DNA of 64,000 bases from Floccularia luteovirens (GCA_009739215.1 VSJF01000003.1:124001-188000); one strand, 5' to 3'. Shown: positions 20,260 through 31,717, counted from the first letter of the stretch. Numbers and translations: made by a program. The notes: generated by a model from the letters alone, not told the origin.

Positions 20260-22466
20260 TGTAGGACGTGACATGCGTCACATGTCACAGTCACATTAAG
20301 CTAGACAAAAACAACAATAACAACATCACAATAAAACCATTAATCATAACTACCTCATCATGTTCTAATAAACATTCCCTAATCATATTTAATACTCTCC
20401 ATTCAATTCCTGTCTAGTTGCTATAGGTTATGGGCCCTGGGCCAGAAACATTGACTGTCACCTCCTGAAATTTTTCACCCTGACCAGTCACTGGTACCGC
20501 TACATACACAAACCACCTGCACAAGGACTAGAAGGAAAGGAACTCATGAGTACAATGGAGAAAAAGAGAGAAAAACAGGTAGTTATCACTCACACAGACA
20601 AAGGGATCATCCTGGACTCCAGAACCCCCTGCCATATATCCTCCAACAGAGCTGCCTTCGAGAACTATCAGGAAATCGAACCAGAAGCTATCCAGACCAT
20701 AGATGGGCGCATTTTTAATGCTGTAGGAAAAGGAAACATTAGAATAAAGTTGCCTATGGGTGAAGGAAAGCCTTCCACATCTGTTATACTCTTTAATACC
20801 CTTTATTCCCCACACCTTGAGCATACCCATGTCTCAGTAGCTCGTATGGATCAAGCAAAATGCTCCTTAACATTGAGGAACGGCACCTGTGAAATCAGAA
20901 ACCCTCAAGATGTCATAATAGGCATCATACCTCTCATTTCCGGTCATTACAGAATCTCCACCCCCCCTAACAACACAATCACCCCCCCAACTCATACTAG
21001 AACACCCACCCTCGAAACCGTTCCAAAAACGAACCGAAACGATGAAAAATCCGATGAAAACTCGAGCAAAAACATCAAAAACACTCAAAAAATCGAAGTT
21101 AGACCAAAAACAGTCGAAAAACCGAACTGTAAAGCCGAAAACTATCAAATTTCGAGTAGTAACAATGCGAGCATACGAGGGAACAATCACGGAGTCGATC
21201 GAGATCGAAAAACGAGTGAAATCGAGGGAAATTCGGTTGCAAAAGCACATGTTTCAGTGCTTGAGGGGAAGAAAACAGTCGAAACACCTGTCGAACATCG
21301 TCAGTTAAACCCACCTCTTACCCCAGGGATCATAGAGCAACCTATTTCCATCGAAACGACGCAGAACTTTGCGCTTGAGGGGAAGAACCTGACAGAGAAT
21401 CTGTCAAAGTGCGTATCAAGCACAAAATTAGAGCAAAAACACGTACCTCTCGACGAAAATCGACGTAGCGAGCTCAATACGAAACGCGCAAGCACGCTGT
21501 TACCACCGAAATCTACAGGAGACGCACCGCGACAATCCTTAGTAGTGGACGAAGTGACGTTAACCATCGAAGTCGCGTCGAAAATCGACGTTAAAGACTC
21601 AAAATCGAGTTTTACCTGCATAAACACTTATCAGCAGGACATTAATGACTTACCAGTTCAATCCAGTCATAACCAGGACGAAATGCGAACCGATCCGAAC
21701 ATACATACGCACCAGATATGTCGAAAGCGGTCTAAATCTGCAACAAGACAGTCAAAAATGCGAAAACATGACGGAAAACATACCATTTCTCATCCAAAAC
21801 TCGTCCAAATCACTCCAAACCTTTTAGCATCGAGTTCTACACCTTCCATTCGACTAGAAGCGTTCAAGATCCCCAGCGTACACACCAGGGATCACCGAGG
21901 AAATGGAGAAAACACGCAATCCGAAGGTCAAGACGCGTTTTCCCACGATCGCGATACGCATCACACTCCGATAACGTGAAATCAGAGCTGCACAGCCTTT
22001 TGATCGCATCAAAACGCGCATCAAAGTATATTTAAGCAGTGTACAACTAAAATTCCACAGTGTATTCGCTCTACGCATCGCATTTCTCGACGCTGCCTTT
22101 CGCAAACTCACACATATATTCTCCTCGACATTACCTTTCGATCGATACCAGATACGAGCATTTCCGTTCAGCCGTTCTTGTTAAAATGGACATTCTTTCG
22201 ACGAAACACTCCCTAACTACTCACTATTACTAATAACTACTTACATACATTTAGATTACCATGAAGTTTAGTTTGAGGGGAAGTGTAGGACGTGACACGT
22301 GTCACATGTCACAGTCACATTAAGTCGTAGCAAACTGCAACTTCATTTGTAGACTTAACAACATTAACATCTATCTTAACTTAATAACCATAACTACCTC
22401 ATCATGTTCTAATAAACATTCTCTAATTCTATTTATTCTCCATTCAATTCTTGTCTAGTTGCTATA
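20260..22466 (+). mobile_element. Complete short non-autonomous copia-type element (family D)
   Basis: The 5' LTR (20260-20425) begins TGTAGGACGTGACA and ends GCTATA. It is followed directly by GGTTATGGGCCCTGG, the primer-binding-site sequence also found next to the copia B 5' LTR. One long ORF, the polypurine tract GAGGGGAAG and the 3' LTR (22284-22466) follow. Perfect TSD TGGTG (20255-20259, 22467-22471). The element is 2.2 kb and has no integrase, RT or RNase H, so it must borrow them. It is inserted in the GypsyA integrase region. Confidence 0.88.
20546..21979 (+). CDS. Copia-type protease-like protein with long disordered tail
   Basis: Open frame of 477 codons with no stop, which is unusual in this island. 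Residues ~18-130 match the copia aspartic protease region: GIILDSRTPCHIS (where DSG is expected), AFENYQEIEPEAIQTIDGR, AVGKGNIRI, LFNTLYSPHLEHTHVSVARM and a final SGHYRIS. The catalytic triplet is DSR instead of DSG, so proteolysis is doubtful. Residues ~135-477 are hydrophilic, rich in S, T, N, K, E and R, without a known domain, and probably disordered. There is no Gag, zinc knuckle, integrase or RT. The ATG at 20546 is the first in frame after the primer binding site. This could be a structural or Gag-like protein of a non-autonomous element, or a passenger ORF that has not yet decayed. Confidence 0.7.
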   Translation: MSTMEKKREKQVVITHTDKGIILDSRTPCHISSNRAAFENYQEIEPEAIQTIDGRIFNAVGKGNIRIKLPMGEGKPSTSVILFNTLYSPHLEHTHVSVARMDQAKCSLTLRNGTCEIRNPQDVIIGIIPLISGHYRISTPPNNTITPPTHTRTPTLETVPKTNRNDEKSDENSSKNIKNTQKIEVRPKTVEKPNCKAENYQISSSNNASIRGNNHGVDRDRKTSEIEGNSVAKAHVSVLEGKKTVETPVEHRQLNPPLTPGIIEQPISIETTQNFALEGKNLTENLSKCVSSTKLEQKHVPLDENRRSELNTKRASTLLPPKSTGDAPRQSLVVDEVTLTIEVASKIDVKDSKSSFTCINTYQQDINDLPVQSSHNQDEMRTDPNIHTHQICRKRSKSATRQSKMRKHDGKHTISHPKLVQITPNLLASSSTPSIRLEAFKIPSVHTRDHRGNGENTQSEGQDAFSHDRDTHHTPIT

Positions 22467-22599
22467 TGGTGTGGTTTGAAACCCATGTGAGGGTTTTGAC
22501 CTGTATCGAGCATGAAGGGAGTCTCTTGAGTTGCAGAATGGACATGGTTATTGTACTGGAATTCAGCTAGGGGCAGTAGGTCATCCCAGTCATCCTGTC

Positions 22600-22776
22600 T
22601 ATAGCAGGGGTAGACTGTGGAATAGGAGGAGAGTACAGAGAGATAGTTGATTATATGATTATAGGGACATATGTTAGATGATATAGTTATATGTATTTTT
22701 TTTTTATGTATACATGAAGTTACTGTTTGCTACGACTTAATGTGACCATGACATGTGACGCATATCACGTCCTACA
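22600..22776 (-). repeat. Solo LTR, family D
   Basis: 177 bp, plus-strand TATAGCAGGGG...GTCCTACA, perfect TSD CTGTC (22595-22599, 22777-22781). Confidence 0.9.
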
Positions 22777-23330
22777 CTGTCTTTCACTCACAAAGAGCCT
22801 CAGATACTGTTCAAGTTCCTGATTGACTTGTTCTGTCTGACCATCTTCTTGAGGGTAGTAAGCAGTGATGGCTGCAAGTTTGATCCCTAAGAGTTGATAA
22901 AGTTCTCGAGTGAACTGTGTGATAAACTATGGTCCTCAATCCGAGACCACATGTTTTGGGAGACCATGCAGTTTCCAGATGTTATGTAGGTATAGGCGAG
23001 CTGCACTAAGGGCTGTGATTGTAGTGGTTGTGGGAATGAAGTATGCATGTTTCGAAACTGTGTCGACAATATTCATGATTGCATCATAGTCATGAGAATC
23101 TGGGAGCTCGACAATGAAGTCAACACTAACTGTATCCCATTGAGCTTCTGATATAGGGAGTGGATGAAGCTCCTCAATTGGTTTTCGATGCTGCAATTTG
23201 GTTCGCAGACAGAGATCACAAGTCTTTACATATTCCCCAATATACCTAGACATCTGTGGCCACCAATAATTGTGAGACACTAGTTTGAGAGTTTTCCAGT
23301 ATTCAGAATGGCCTATGATACGTGTATCAT
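22777..23330 (-). pseudogene. GypsyA integrase catalytic region
   Basis: Reads SHNYWWPQMSRYIGEYVKTC, then CDLCLRTKLQHRKP (zinc-binding Cys pair), DTVSVDFIVELPDSHDYD (first Asp), SKHAYFIPTT and KLHGLPKHVVSD (second Asp). The rest of the domain continues left of the D solo LTR and, beyond the nested copia element, near 20090-20259 (a Glu/Lys-rich C-terminal stretch). Stops and insertions break it. Confidence 0.82.
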
Positions 23331-23388
23331 GATGTTGTTCAACAATGTGGCATTGAAGTTCAGGGTCTCAAGGCACATAGATCTTGCC

Positions 23389-25490
23389 TCAAAAGTGGAG
23401 CAGGCCATCAGACTTAGACCATTCTCCAGAGCACACAGATGACCCTCCCAACTTTTCAAGTGCTTGAGCAGCCTGGGCCACCAAATCCTCTTGATTGCCA
23501 TTGTGGAAGACATTTCGAATGTCTTGCAGTGTATCACACTCAGCTCCAGTGAGTTCCAGACCTGAAAGTGCTCGTACTACAAAGAACTTGGGTTTCAGGA
23601 GAATCAGGTTTGAATTGTCTTCATTGCCAGTATCATGATCTGCCCTGCAAGACAATGCATCAGATTTACCCATGGTTCGACCTGGACGATGGTGCATTGT
23701 AAAGTCGAATTGAGCCAGGTAGAGAGACCATCGAGCCTGCCTGTGGTTTAGTTTCTTAGCTGACATGAAATACTCTAGATTCTTATGATCTGTATGGATC
23801 TCGAATTTGTGTCGAGAAAGTGTTGCCATTTTTCGAGTGCATGAATGATGGCAAGCATCTCCTTGTTGTGAATCTCGTAGTTTCGTTCAACAGAACTCAG
23901 GCTTTTAGAGAAGTAGGCAATGGGATGTAGCTTGTCATCATGCTGTGAAACCTGTGAGAGCACTACACCTGTTGCAAAATCTGAACTATCTGCTTCAATA
24001 CAATAAGGAAGGGAGTCGTCAGGGAACATCAAGATAGGTGTGGAAGTGATAGCCTTTTTGAGGGCCTTGAAAGCACAGTTTTCGTCATCCCTCCATTGCC
24101 ATGGCATGTCCTTTTTGGTGAGGTTAAAAAGGGGTCGAGCAAGTGTTGAGAAATCCTGTATGAACCTGTGATAAAAATTCATGAAACCAAGAAAGGACTG
24201 CACTTCCTTCTTGTGATTTGGTTTGGGCCATTGGGCAACTCCTACAACCTTGACTGGATCCATCTCAATGTGGCCTTTAGAGATAATGAGACCAAGGTAT
24301 TCGATCCATATTTGTTCAAAATCACATTTCTCAGGTTTAAGATATAGTTTGTATTCGTGCAGTTTCTCAAGAACAGATTGCAAAATGTTTCAATGTTCTT
24401 CCAGAGTTTTGGTGTAGATAAGAATGTCATTGAGGTACACACATACTGAACCCTGCATAATAAGGTCATGGAATACTTCATTCATGAGTGTCTGAAAGGT
24501 TGAGGGGCTGTTTGTGAGGCCAAAGAACATGACAAGGGGTTCGAACAGCCTGCAATTTGTGCAAAATGTGGCCTTCCACTCATCTCCCTCTTTGATGTGA
24601 ACATTATTGTATCCCCACCTTACATCTAGTTTAGTGAAGTACTGTGCACCATGAAGTTGGTTTACAAGGTCTAAAATGAGGAGAAGAGGGTATCAATTCT
24701 TGATTGTCATTGCATTAAGTACTCGATAGTCTTGTGTTGCGTCAGCACGATCATATGATGGATTACATAATTCGTCAGGTGATGAGTCACATGTGATATG
24801 TCACATAACTACACTCACATATGCCCTATGCCCCATGCCTTATGCACGGACCATCATATGTAAATATGTACATACAGCTAGAACTATATATAAGGACACT
24901 CTTATGCAGAATAGATCCCTTGTTCTATTCTATAGGTAGTAGTTAGTAACTAACCATAAGGTGTGAATCTAAGTAAGCACAAGGTAAGGCTTGAGTCTCT
25001 CCACTGTGTCACGCACACATGGCTGCTCAACATCTTGTACTAGTTGTAGCGATCCATCCTTCTTCTTGATAAAGAAGACTGGTAAAGCCATAGGTGACTT
25101 CAAAGGGCAAATGCGACCTGTTGTGAGGTTCTCCTGTAAGAACTGGTCGAGCTCACTTTGTTCATTTGGGGACATAGAGTAAACCTTGGTTGATACTGGT
25201 TTCGAACCTGGCTCAAGTTCGATCACATGGTCCCAAGTTCTTTGTTCTGGAAGGGCATTGAAGGATGTCTTGGAGAAGATGTCTTCGAAACCTTGGAGAT
25301 ACTCTGGGATGCTGTTGGGAATGGTCCCAAGGGTCTTTTGCAAAGCTTCAGCCAAGCATTGTGAGGTGGTTGCACTTGCACGAATATACTGCTCATTTGT
25401 ATTCATACAAGTGGCAAAAAGGCAGTCTCCCCCCTCCAGTAATAAAGTTTTGTCCTGTGTTTTGAGGGTTGTTTCGACATCATCGAACAC
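23389..25490 (-). pseudogene. GypsyA reverse transcriptase and RNase H, split by an A2 LTR
   Basis: From right: EYLQGFEDIFSKTSFNALPE, ELEPGSKPVSTKVYSMSP and PVFFIKKKDGSLQLVQD. The A2 LTR (24735-25032) interrupts here. Then come [13 protein letters not shown] and [18 protein letters not shown], and the active-site box reads [10 protein letters not shown], with Asn where the first Asp of YxDD belongs. Next is the tether (EYLGLIISKGHIEMDPVK, PHKKEVQSFLGFMNFYHRFI) and RNase H ([58 protein letters not shown]). The lost Asp and several frame breaks make it inactive. Confidence 0.87.
24735..25032 (+). repeat. Solo LTR, family A2, in GypsyA RT
   Basis: TGTTGCGTCAGC...GCTGCTCAACA, 298 bp, perfect TSD TCTTG (24730-24734, 25033-25037). 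TATATAAGG TATA box near 24887. Confidence 0.92.
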
Positions 25491-25583
25491 TAGATCAGGG
25501 CCAGACCAACAGATTCGAATGCATCAAGCATTGGCCTGTCGAATCATGTGATCCTGTTTCATTTCAGCATGGCAGGTACTGCA

Positions 25584-25894
25584 TGTTGAGCAGCCATGTG
25601 TGCAAAACACAGTGGAGGAACTCAAAGTCTTACCTTGTGCTTACTTGGATCACACCTTACAGTTAGTGTTACTACTACTACCTATAGAATAGGACAAGGG
25701 ATCTATTCTGCATAAGAGTGTCCTTATATACAGTTCTAGCTGTATGTATATATTTACATATGATAGTCCGTGCATAAGGCATGGGGCATAGGGCATATGT
25801 GAGTGTAGTTATGTGACACATCATGTGACATATCACGTGTGACTCATCACCTGATGAATTATGTAATCCATCATGTGATCATGCTATCGCAACA
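25584..25894 (-). repeat. Solo LTR, family A2, in GypsyA
   Basis: TGTTGAGCAGCC...TATCGCAACA, 311 bp, perfect TSD CTGCA (25579-25583, 25895-25899). Confidence 0.92.
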
Positions 25895-26148
25895 CTGCAT
25901 TGTGCTGGACAGTGACTTATCTTGACCTCCTGAGTAGACCAATCAACCTTTGGATGGTGTTCTCGAAGCTAGGTATACCCCAGAATGAGGTGTTGTCGTC
26001 CTAGTTTCGTGACTGCAAGTTGAGCATGTTTAGTATGATCCTTGACATGAAGTATGGCATCTACAACCTCTGAGATGGCACCAGCATTATTGAGAGAGCC
26101 ATCAACATTGTAGACAGGGATTGAACAAGTCAATTTGCATGTTGCAAT

Positions 26149-26391
26149 CTAGTTCAATTTCACATACTCAGAGTCAATGAACAGGCCAGTTGCTCCACTG
26201 TCAAGTAGGGCCTGGACTGCCTTGCATTCGTGTGTGTCGGTCATCTTGATCTCTACCTTTAGGTGTAATGAATTAGGGCTAGGTGTGGTCGCAATGATAT
26301 ACTGTTTAGGTAGCAGGCGCTCCCAACATTTGTGATGAGATATCAAGGTAGGGGTATTTGGTGTGACATAAGTTGTTTCGAGCTCAAGCAT
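26149..26391 (-). pseudogene. GypsyA aspartic protease
   Basis: Reads AVQALLDSGATGLFIDSEYV with an intact DSG catalytic triplet, preceded by a short basic/Ser-rich linker. The rest of the domain continues left toward the A2 LTR with stops. Confidence 0.78.
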
Positions 26392-26611
26392 AGAAGAATC
26401 ACAATCAGAAATGCATTCATGACTATCTTCTACAACAAGAGCACTGAAATGATTTGTTACAGCAGTGGGGGCACACTATTCACCCACTGCTTGAGGGAAA
26501 ATCCTCCTCTGTTAGTTCCACTGTGATGTCCTGTGTTTCAAGGGCTGTTTCGACCTCTGGGTTTGCATTTGCAACATCTGCTGTAGTAAGGAGGTGTTGT
26601 ATCCATTCCTC

Positions 26612-27590
26612 TCATTCCTCCCCTAATATGTATCGAATGTCAAAAGCCCTTGGGCATTCTCGTGCAAGATGCCCTGGTTCACCACAACGTTGACATGTCA
26701 TCGAGGCCAAGGTGCGGCGTTTCGCAACATCAATATCCATGGGAATGGGGTGATAAACTGCTGTAAGAGGTTTAGGGGCAGTCACAGATGCAGCTGGGAC
26801 TGGGAACTGAGGACGAAACAGAGGATTACTATTGGTGCAAAAAGTGAATGTGGATCGAGGTGGATTTATGGGGACTGAGAACAGAGGTTGGGTCACAGCA
26901 TGAAAGGCATCATTAGCAGTTCGATTCTGGTCTAGAAGGCGAGCCATGCTATACCAGCCTTCAGGATCATCATCTGCTGAGTGGCTTTCACTCATCTCTG
27001 CAATCCTGTTCTGTATTCAAGGTTTGAGGCCTCTGCAAAACTTCATCACAATTGCAACACCATCTGTGTATCGAGCTTCCTCAATCAAGTCCTTGAACTC
27101 ATCCACATATTCATCCACAGTCCTTTTTCCCTGGAAGTATTGAACTGATTCGAGGGTAGTGAGAGCAACAGTGGTCTCATGTTTTGGGCAGAATTGTGTG
27201 GTGAAGGCCTGTTCAAAACAAGTCCAGTCATTGTAGGCAGCTTGATCAGTTTTGGCTTTGCATTGCATGATTCGATGTGTGAAGGTTGCAGCTCAACCCT
27301 CTTTCATGAAGGAAAGGGCCCAGTGAATACATTGCTGCTCATCAGGGAACTGTTCTGGGCACAGGGTGATATAGAGTTGACAGGAGTTGAGAAAGGAGTG
27401 GCCTCGAGTGCAATCTCCATTGAAATCATTAGGCATCAAAGGTCGCAAGGGTGCGATGCTCTTTGCAACTAGTTCGAGGGTTGGAAGAGATGGAGTAGGG
27501 ACAGGAGAGTCTCGGGGAATTGTGGATAATTGGTTAAGTCATTGTAGGATCTCATTTAGGATGTGTTGGTGGGTTTCACAGCTGCTATAA
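26612..27590 (-). pseudogene. GypsyA Gag with CCHC zinc knuckle
   Basis: The retrotransposon Gag core is visible: MPNDFNGDCTRGHSFLNSCQ, FEQAFTTQFCPKHETTVA and QYFQGKRTVDEYVDEFKDLI, then LKP with a stop and NRIAEMSES in frame. The C-terminal nucleocapsid knuckle CQRCGEPGHLARECPRA fits C-x2-C-x4-H-x4-C. At least three stops lie in the frame. Gag would form the particle and bind the element RNA. Confidence 0.83.
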
Positions 27591-27679
27591 GAGAGTGGCT
27601 AAAGAAGAGGTGTTGAGGTGCGAAACCTGCTAATTGGTTTGGCTCAATAGTACCAGTCCTTTTGGTGAGACTTTTCTAC

Positions 27680-28068
27680 TGTAAGGGCAACTGGGCAGTT
27701 CGCGTGGTGTGTGTTTCGAAGTGTCACAACAGGCTGCGAAACAGGAAGCATGTCGAACTGGACAGGAAATCCAAAGTTATTATATTGTAAAGTATACATA
27801 TTCTATCTACTCACCTAGACAGGAAATCCGAAGAGAAAAGTCTAAGGATTTCTATCCAGAGGTGTTGCTATATATGTGGATAAAAATAGAAGAGGTATCG
27901 AAGGAGGGTTACCATCTTAGATGGGTGACAATCTTAGTAACTGTATCTAAATATATAACTCCTTAATAGTAAGCATATTGAAGTTGTATTGAGGGTAGGA
28001 AGTGGTGTCGAGGTATTGCTGAGTGGTTTTGAAGGGTTCGAAAGGTTGAACTTGAGGTTCCTCTTACA
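27680..28068 (-). repeat. GypsyA 5' LTR (family G)
   Basis: 389 bp, plus-strand TGTAAGGGCAACTGGG...GGTTCCTCTTACA. It faces the gag side of the element. Confidence 0.88.
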
Positions 28069-29510
28069 GGTACTAACCAAGTACCTTATGATGTATTTTG
28101 CCTTTTCGACATGGTCAGGTATTGGGTTTGCTGAAAAAGTTGATAATCTGATTACTGCATAGGCAATATCAGGTTGAGTTCCAATCATTAGGTACAGCAA
28201 GCTCCCAATGATTTGTTGAAACTCTGTTCTCAGAGCTGGTGTCAAGATTCTCTCATTGGGGATAGGCTTATAGCTAGCAGAGAGTGATGTATCAGCTCTA
28301 CAAGCATTCACCATGCCGAAGCATGCAAGAACCTTTTTCAGGTAAGCTACTTGATCTATCTTATAAGACTGACTGCTTTACTCAATGCATATGCCAAGAA
28401 ATTCCTTGACATCTCCCAGATCATGACATTCCTATTTCTTCATAAATTCCTTTTTGAGCTTGTTAACCAGGGTAGAATTTGACCCTGTCCAGATTGTGTC
28501 ATCAACATAGACTACTGTAATCATGATATCTTGTTAGTCTTTTGACCAATGGATAAATATTCCTGCATCACTCTAAGTTCTTTGGAAGCTAAGCTTTTCC
28601 ATACTCTCTACAAGTCCTCTCCACCATACTAGAGCAGCCTGTTTAAGACCATATATTGCTCTTTGTAGGTGAATGATGTTGAGCAGTACCCTGTGTTATA
28701 CACAGTGGAGTGGAACTACCTTACCTTAGAGCTTACTTTGTGTGCTTACAGGCTAATACTGACTACTACCAATAAATTGGACAAGGGACATAGTATGAAG
28801 TACAAGGTCCTTATATACAGATTTACTGTATGTGCATATTTGTAAATAGTGGTCTGTGCTAGATAGTTCTATAAGTCACATGTTCTTTATAGAATGTTGT
28901 AGAACATCAAAGAACATGCTTAGTCATAATGCATGTGACATATAAAGCATATGATGAGTGAGTCATATGACTAGGTCATATGACATATCACGTTACATAA
29001 ATCATGTGATCCTTCACATGATAGTTGCTGTCGCAACAATGACTTTCTTTTCTTGTCCTTTGACAACGAAACCTTCAGATTGAATCATATAGATCTCTTT
29101 TTCAAGTTTATCATATAGGAAGGCACTCCTGACATCCAGGCCTGTAATAGCCCAATTCTTCAACACTGCTAGTGCAAGAAGGATGTACACAGTTTCAAAT
29201 CTTACAACTAGTGAGAAGATCTCTTCAAAGTCTAGCCCTTCTACTTGTGAGAAACCTTTGGCAACTAGTCATGCTTTCTTGCAACCATTGGACTTGATCA
29301 CAAATACCCATCTGTTTTTAACTGCCCTTCGACCTTGGGATAGATCTACAAGGCCAGACATTATGTCACACTTACGAAGAGCCTCTATTTCTTCGTGGCA
29401 AGCAACATACCATTCATCCCTAGCAGCCTTGGGTAGGCATACTATATCATGAAATTGAGTTGGAGTAAGGTTCTATACTGTCAGGAACCTGACATCTCCA
29501 CACCTCACAG
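28069..29510 (-). pseudogene. Copia reverse transcriptase fragment, cut by an A3 LTR
   Basis: From right: HDIVCLPKAARDEW, GLVDLSQGRRAVKNRWVF, KGFSQVEGLDFEEIFS, ITGLDVRSAFLYDKLEKE and IQSEGFVVKGQEKKVI. The A3 LTR (28677-29038) interrupts, then LQRAIYGLKQAALVWWR, VVYVDDTIWTGSNS (intact YVDD) and IIGSLLYLMIGTQPDIAYAV. It ends at DHVEKAKYIIRYLVST against the GypsyA LTR. RNase H is missing on the left. Closely related to the copia element at 33.9-40.8 kb but a different copy. Confidence 0.86.
28677..29038 (-). repeat. Solo LTR, family A3
   Basis: TGTTGAGCAGTACCC...GTCGCAACA. The flanks share ATGA, a 4-bp match. Confidence 0.85.
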
Positions 29511-29798
29511 TATTGAGCAGCCATGTGTGTGTGACACAGTAGAGAGACTCAAGCCTTACCTTGTGCTTACTTAGTTCACACCTTATGGTTAGTCTTACTA
29601 CTACTACCTATAGAATAGGATAAGGGATCTATTCTGCATAAGAGTGTCCTTATATACAGTTCTAGCTGTATGTACATATTTACATATAGGGTCCATGCAT
29701 AGGGCATGGGGCATATGTGAGTGTAGTCATGTGACATATCATGTGACTCATCACCTGACAAATTATGTAATTCATCATATGATTGTGCTGTTGCAACA
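29511..29798 (-). repeat. Solo LTR, family A2
   Basis: TATTGAGCAGCC...GTTGCAACA, 288 bp, perfect TSD CACAG (29506-29510, 29799-29803). The first G of TGTTG has become A. Confidence 0.9.
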
Positions 29799-29826
29799 CA
29801 CAGAACACATGGACATGTCATCATGG

Positions 29827-30892
29827 TGAAGGGAAGGTAAGTGCAAGCAGGCTCAGAAGCCTAATGGGGAGAAGCACGTCTGTCTGCTGATTCTGAAGAA
29901 AGTTCCCTGTTGAGAACTTAGGTGGTTGTATTTAAGGAGTGGACTTATGAGTTAAATAATGAAGCACACAGTAATAGTGCACAGGTGTGGAAGAATGCAG
30001 ATGAAGTCCATGTTGGAGAAGTGCAGTTAGATATGCATGAGCATGTTATCTTGCAAAGTGCAGATGTGCTTGGTACATGAAGGATAAATAGGTAGAGAGT
30101 GGTTTTTAGATTTTTAGACACTAACTGATTGGGATGGTAGAAACTTGCCTTCTTCACTATCTAAGTTACAATCTTTTATATCTACAGGCATTGCAGAAAG
30201 AGTACTAAGTAATCAGAGAAATGTACTAAATTTAATGAATAGTAATGGTAAAAAAAATCACAAGAGGTATCACCAGGAATATGCACTATACTGGTTATAG
30301 AATTGTGAAACTCACAAAAGAGAAAGAAAGACTAAGCAACACTGGAGGGCCATCTGGTCTGCCTTGTGGAAACACAGCAATGCTGAGCATTGCTATGCAC
30401 TTGCATCACATGTGACCAAGGTAGTCATGATCCTATATACTAATATTAGCAGGAGCACTGTTTTCTTGGTCTGAAAAGCAAATCCGCATGATAATTCCAA
30501 TTAAGACCAATGATCAGATAAGTGATGGTGCTGCTATGGGGGTTTTACTAGCTAATTTTAGGAAATGCAGTGGCTGAGGGGTTTATGAGCTAAAGTTGAT
30601 GATTGATGGCATCAGTGGGCTATGTGGTCCTCATTAAGCTATGTGATATCTGAAAGAGTGTGCTGTGGGAATTAAAAATGGGGATGCATATCCTGGCTGT
30701 CACTAGTATTAAGCAGGACATTTGTGGTGTCTGGGGCTTCGCAATATGAAAGTTGGGTAGTCAATTGCATAAGAATGACTGATTGTTGCACTTCACATTG
30801 TGATCAGTTGAGGATGTTCTCTGATGTGCATTAGACTTAGACTATGTCTTGGGCTTACCATATCTGTTCCGAGGTAGTAGGGGTTTCCCATA
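29827..30892. repeat. Family F LTR (F3)
   Basis: TGAAGGGAAGG...GGTTTCCCATA, 1066 bp. It matches F0 and F2 over its length. No TSD was found, so one side may be rearranged. Confidence 0.8.
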
Positions 30893-30921
30893 ACAGACTT
30901 CATTCAATGGACATAAATGGA

Positions 30922-31290
30922 TGTTAACAGACTTCTTTCTATTTTAACCTTTAAATTGTGTTTTAACTCATATTAATTCCCCTTTTAAATTCCCTTTATC
31001 CTATTATTATTATCTCTCTCATGTTCTATCCTCCATGTGGAGATAATAAACCTTCACTGTATTTAAGCTACACATATTGTAATTATTCTGTAGCTTGAAT
31101 ATTGAATAAGACTTATAATCGCTCTGTTCTCTATCCCTTCTTATCTGTCTCTCTTCCTCCATTTCTCCACAAATAAGACATAGAAGTTGGCAGGGTGCAA
31201 TGGACATCATTGAAAGCCACATCTTAACTCCACTCTACAAGTATCTCTACATTCACAGAGATTATATAGAAGTCAGCTCTTGACAAATCC
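30922..31290 (+). repeat. Possible LTR (family I) followed by the start of a gag
   Basis: TGTTAACAGACTTC...TTTCTCCACA (30922-31171) has LTR-like ends and a TATTTAAG box near 31060. The downstream frame from 31200 begins MDIIESHILTPLYKYLYIHR, the motif seen at the gag end of GypsyB. This is probably the 5' end of a second GypsyB-type copy, truncated at about 31290. Confidence 0.45.
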
Positions 31291-31329
31291 AGTGATAGTT
31301 TCACTAAGGGAAACATTATCCCATTGATA

Positions 31330-31717
31330 AATAATATCGAAATCATCAAGTGATCACTTGTAATGTGAACAAGGGAGTGGTCACTTAGTTATTATTGAGG
31401 TAACAGAGTAATCACCAATATTATTGAGTACTCAAAACTAAGATCAAGCTAAAGCTTGTCTGTAGTTTCATACTACTTAAATACAAGTATGCTACGCTAA
31501 TAATAAACAATTGCATGCCATATAAATAAGCATCAAGTCAAGACCCAGTCATACAGAAGCTAGTACTAGTCATATAGAAGCACATACAAGTCATATAGAA
31601 GATATTGAAGAGTCATACAATGAAATGTATGACAGGAGCAGGAAACGAGGCCAACATGTGTAATGCACATATTCTAAAGTCTAGGGAGATAGCATATATC
31701 CAGATAAGGTCATAACA
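31330..31717 (-). repeat. Diverged C-family LTR fragment
   Basis: The minus strand from 31717 reads TGTTATGACCTTATCTGG, then GATCTTAGTTTTGAGTA, and follows the C consensus with many substitutions, fading out at about 31330. Confidence 0.65.

Larger units (their letters stand above)
18628..28068 (-). mobile_element. GypsyA: full-length chromovirus-type Ty3/gypsy element with nested insertions
   Basis: Two G LTRs (18628-19629, with a nested C LTR; 27680-28068) bound a minus-strand gag, protease, RT, RNase H, integrase and chromodomain. The purine-rich AGAAGAGGGG next to the left LTR serves as polypurine tract. Flanks are GATAC and GGTAC (one mismatch). Left of it is GypsyB gag and right of it a copia RT, two unrelated sequences. 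Nested: C5, a non-autonomous copia element, a D solo LTR, and A2 LTRs at 24735 and 25584. All coding parts carry stops or frameshifts. Confidence 0.88.

Noticed and set aside
20867..21627. Minus-strand frames of 127 and 108 codons, Phe/Arg/Ser-rich
   Set aside because: Shadows of the intact 477-codon plus-strand ORF of the non-autonomous element.
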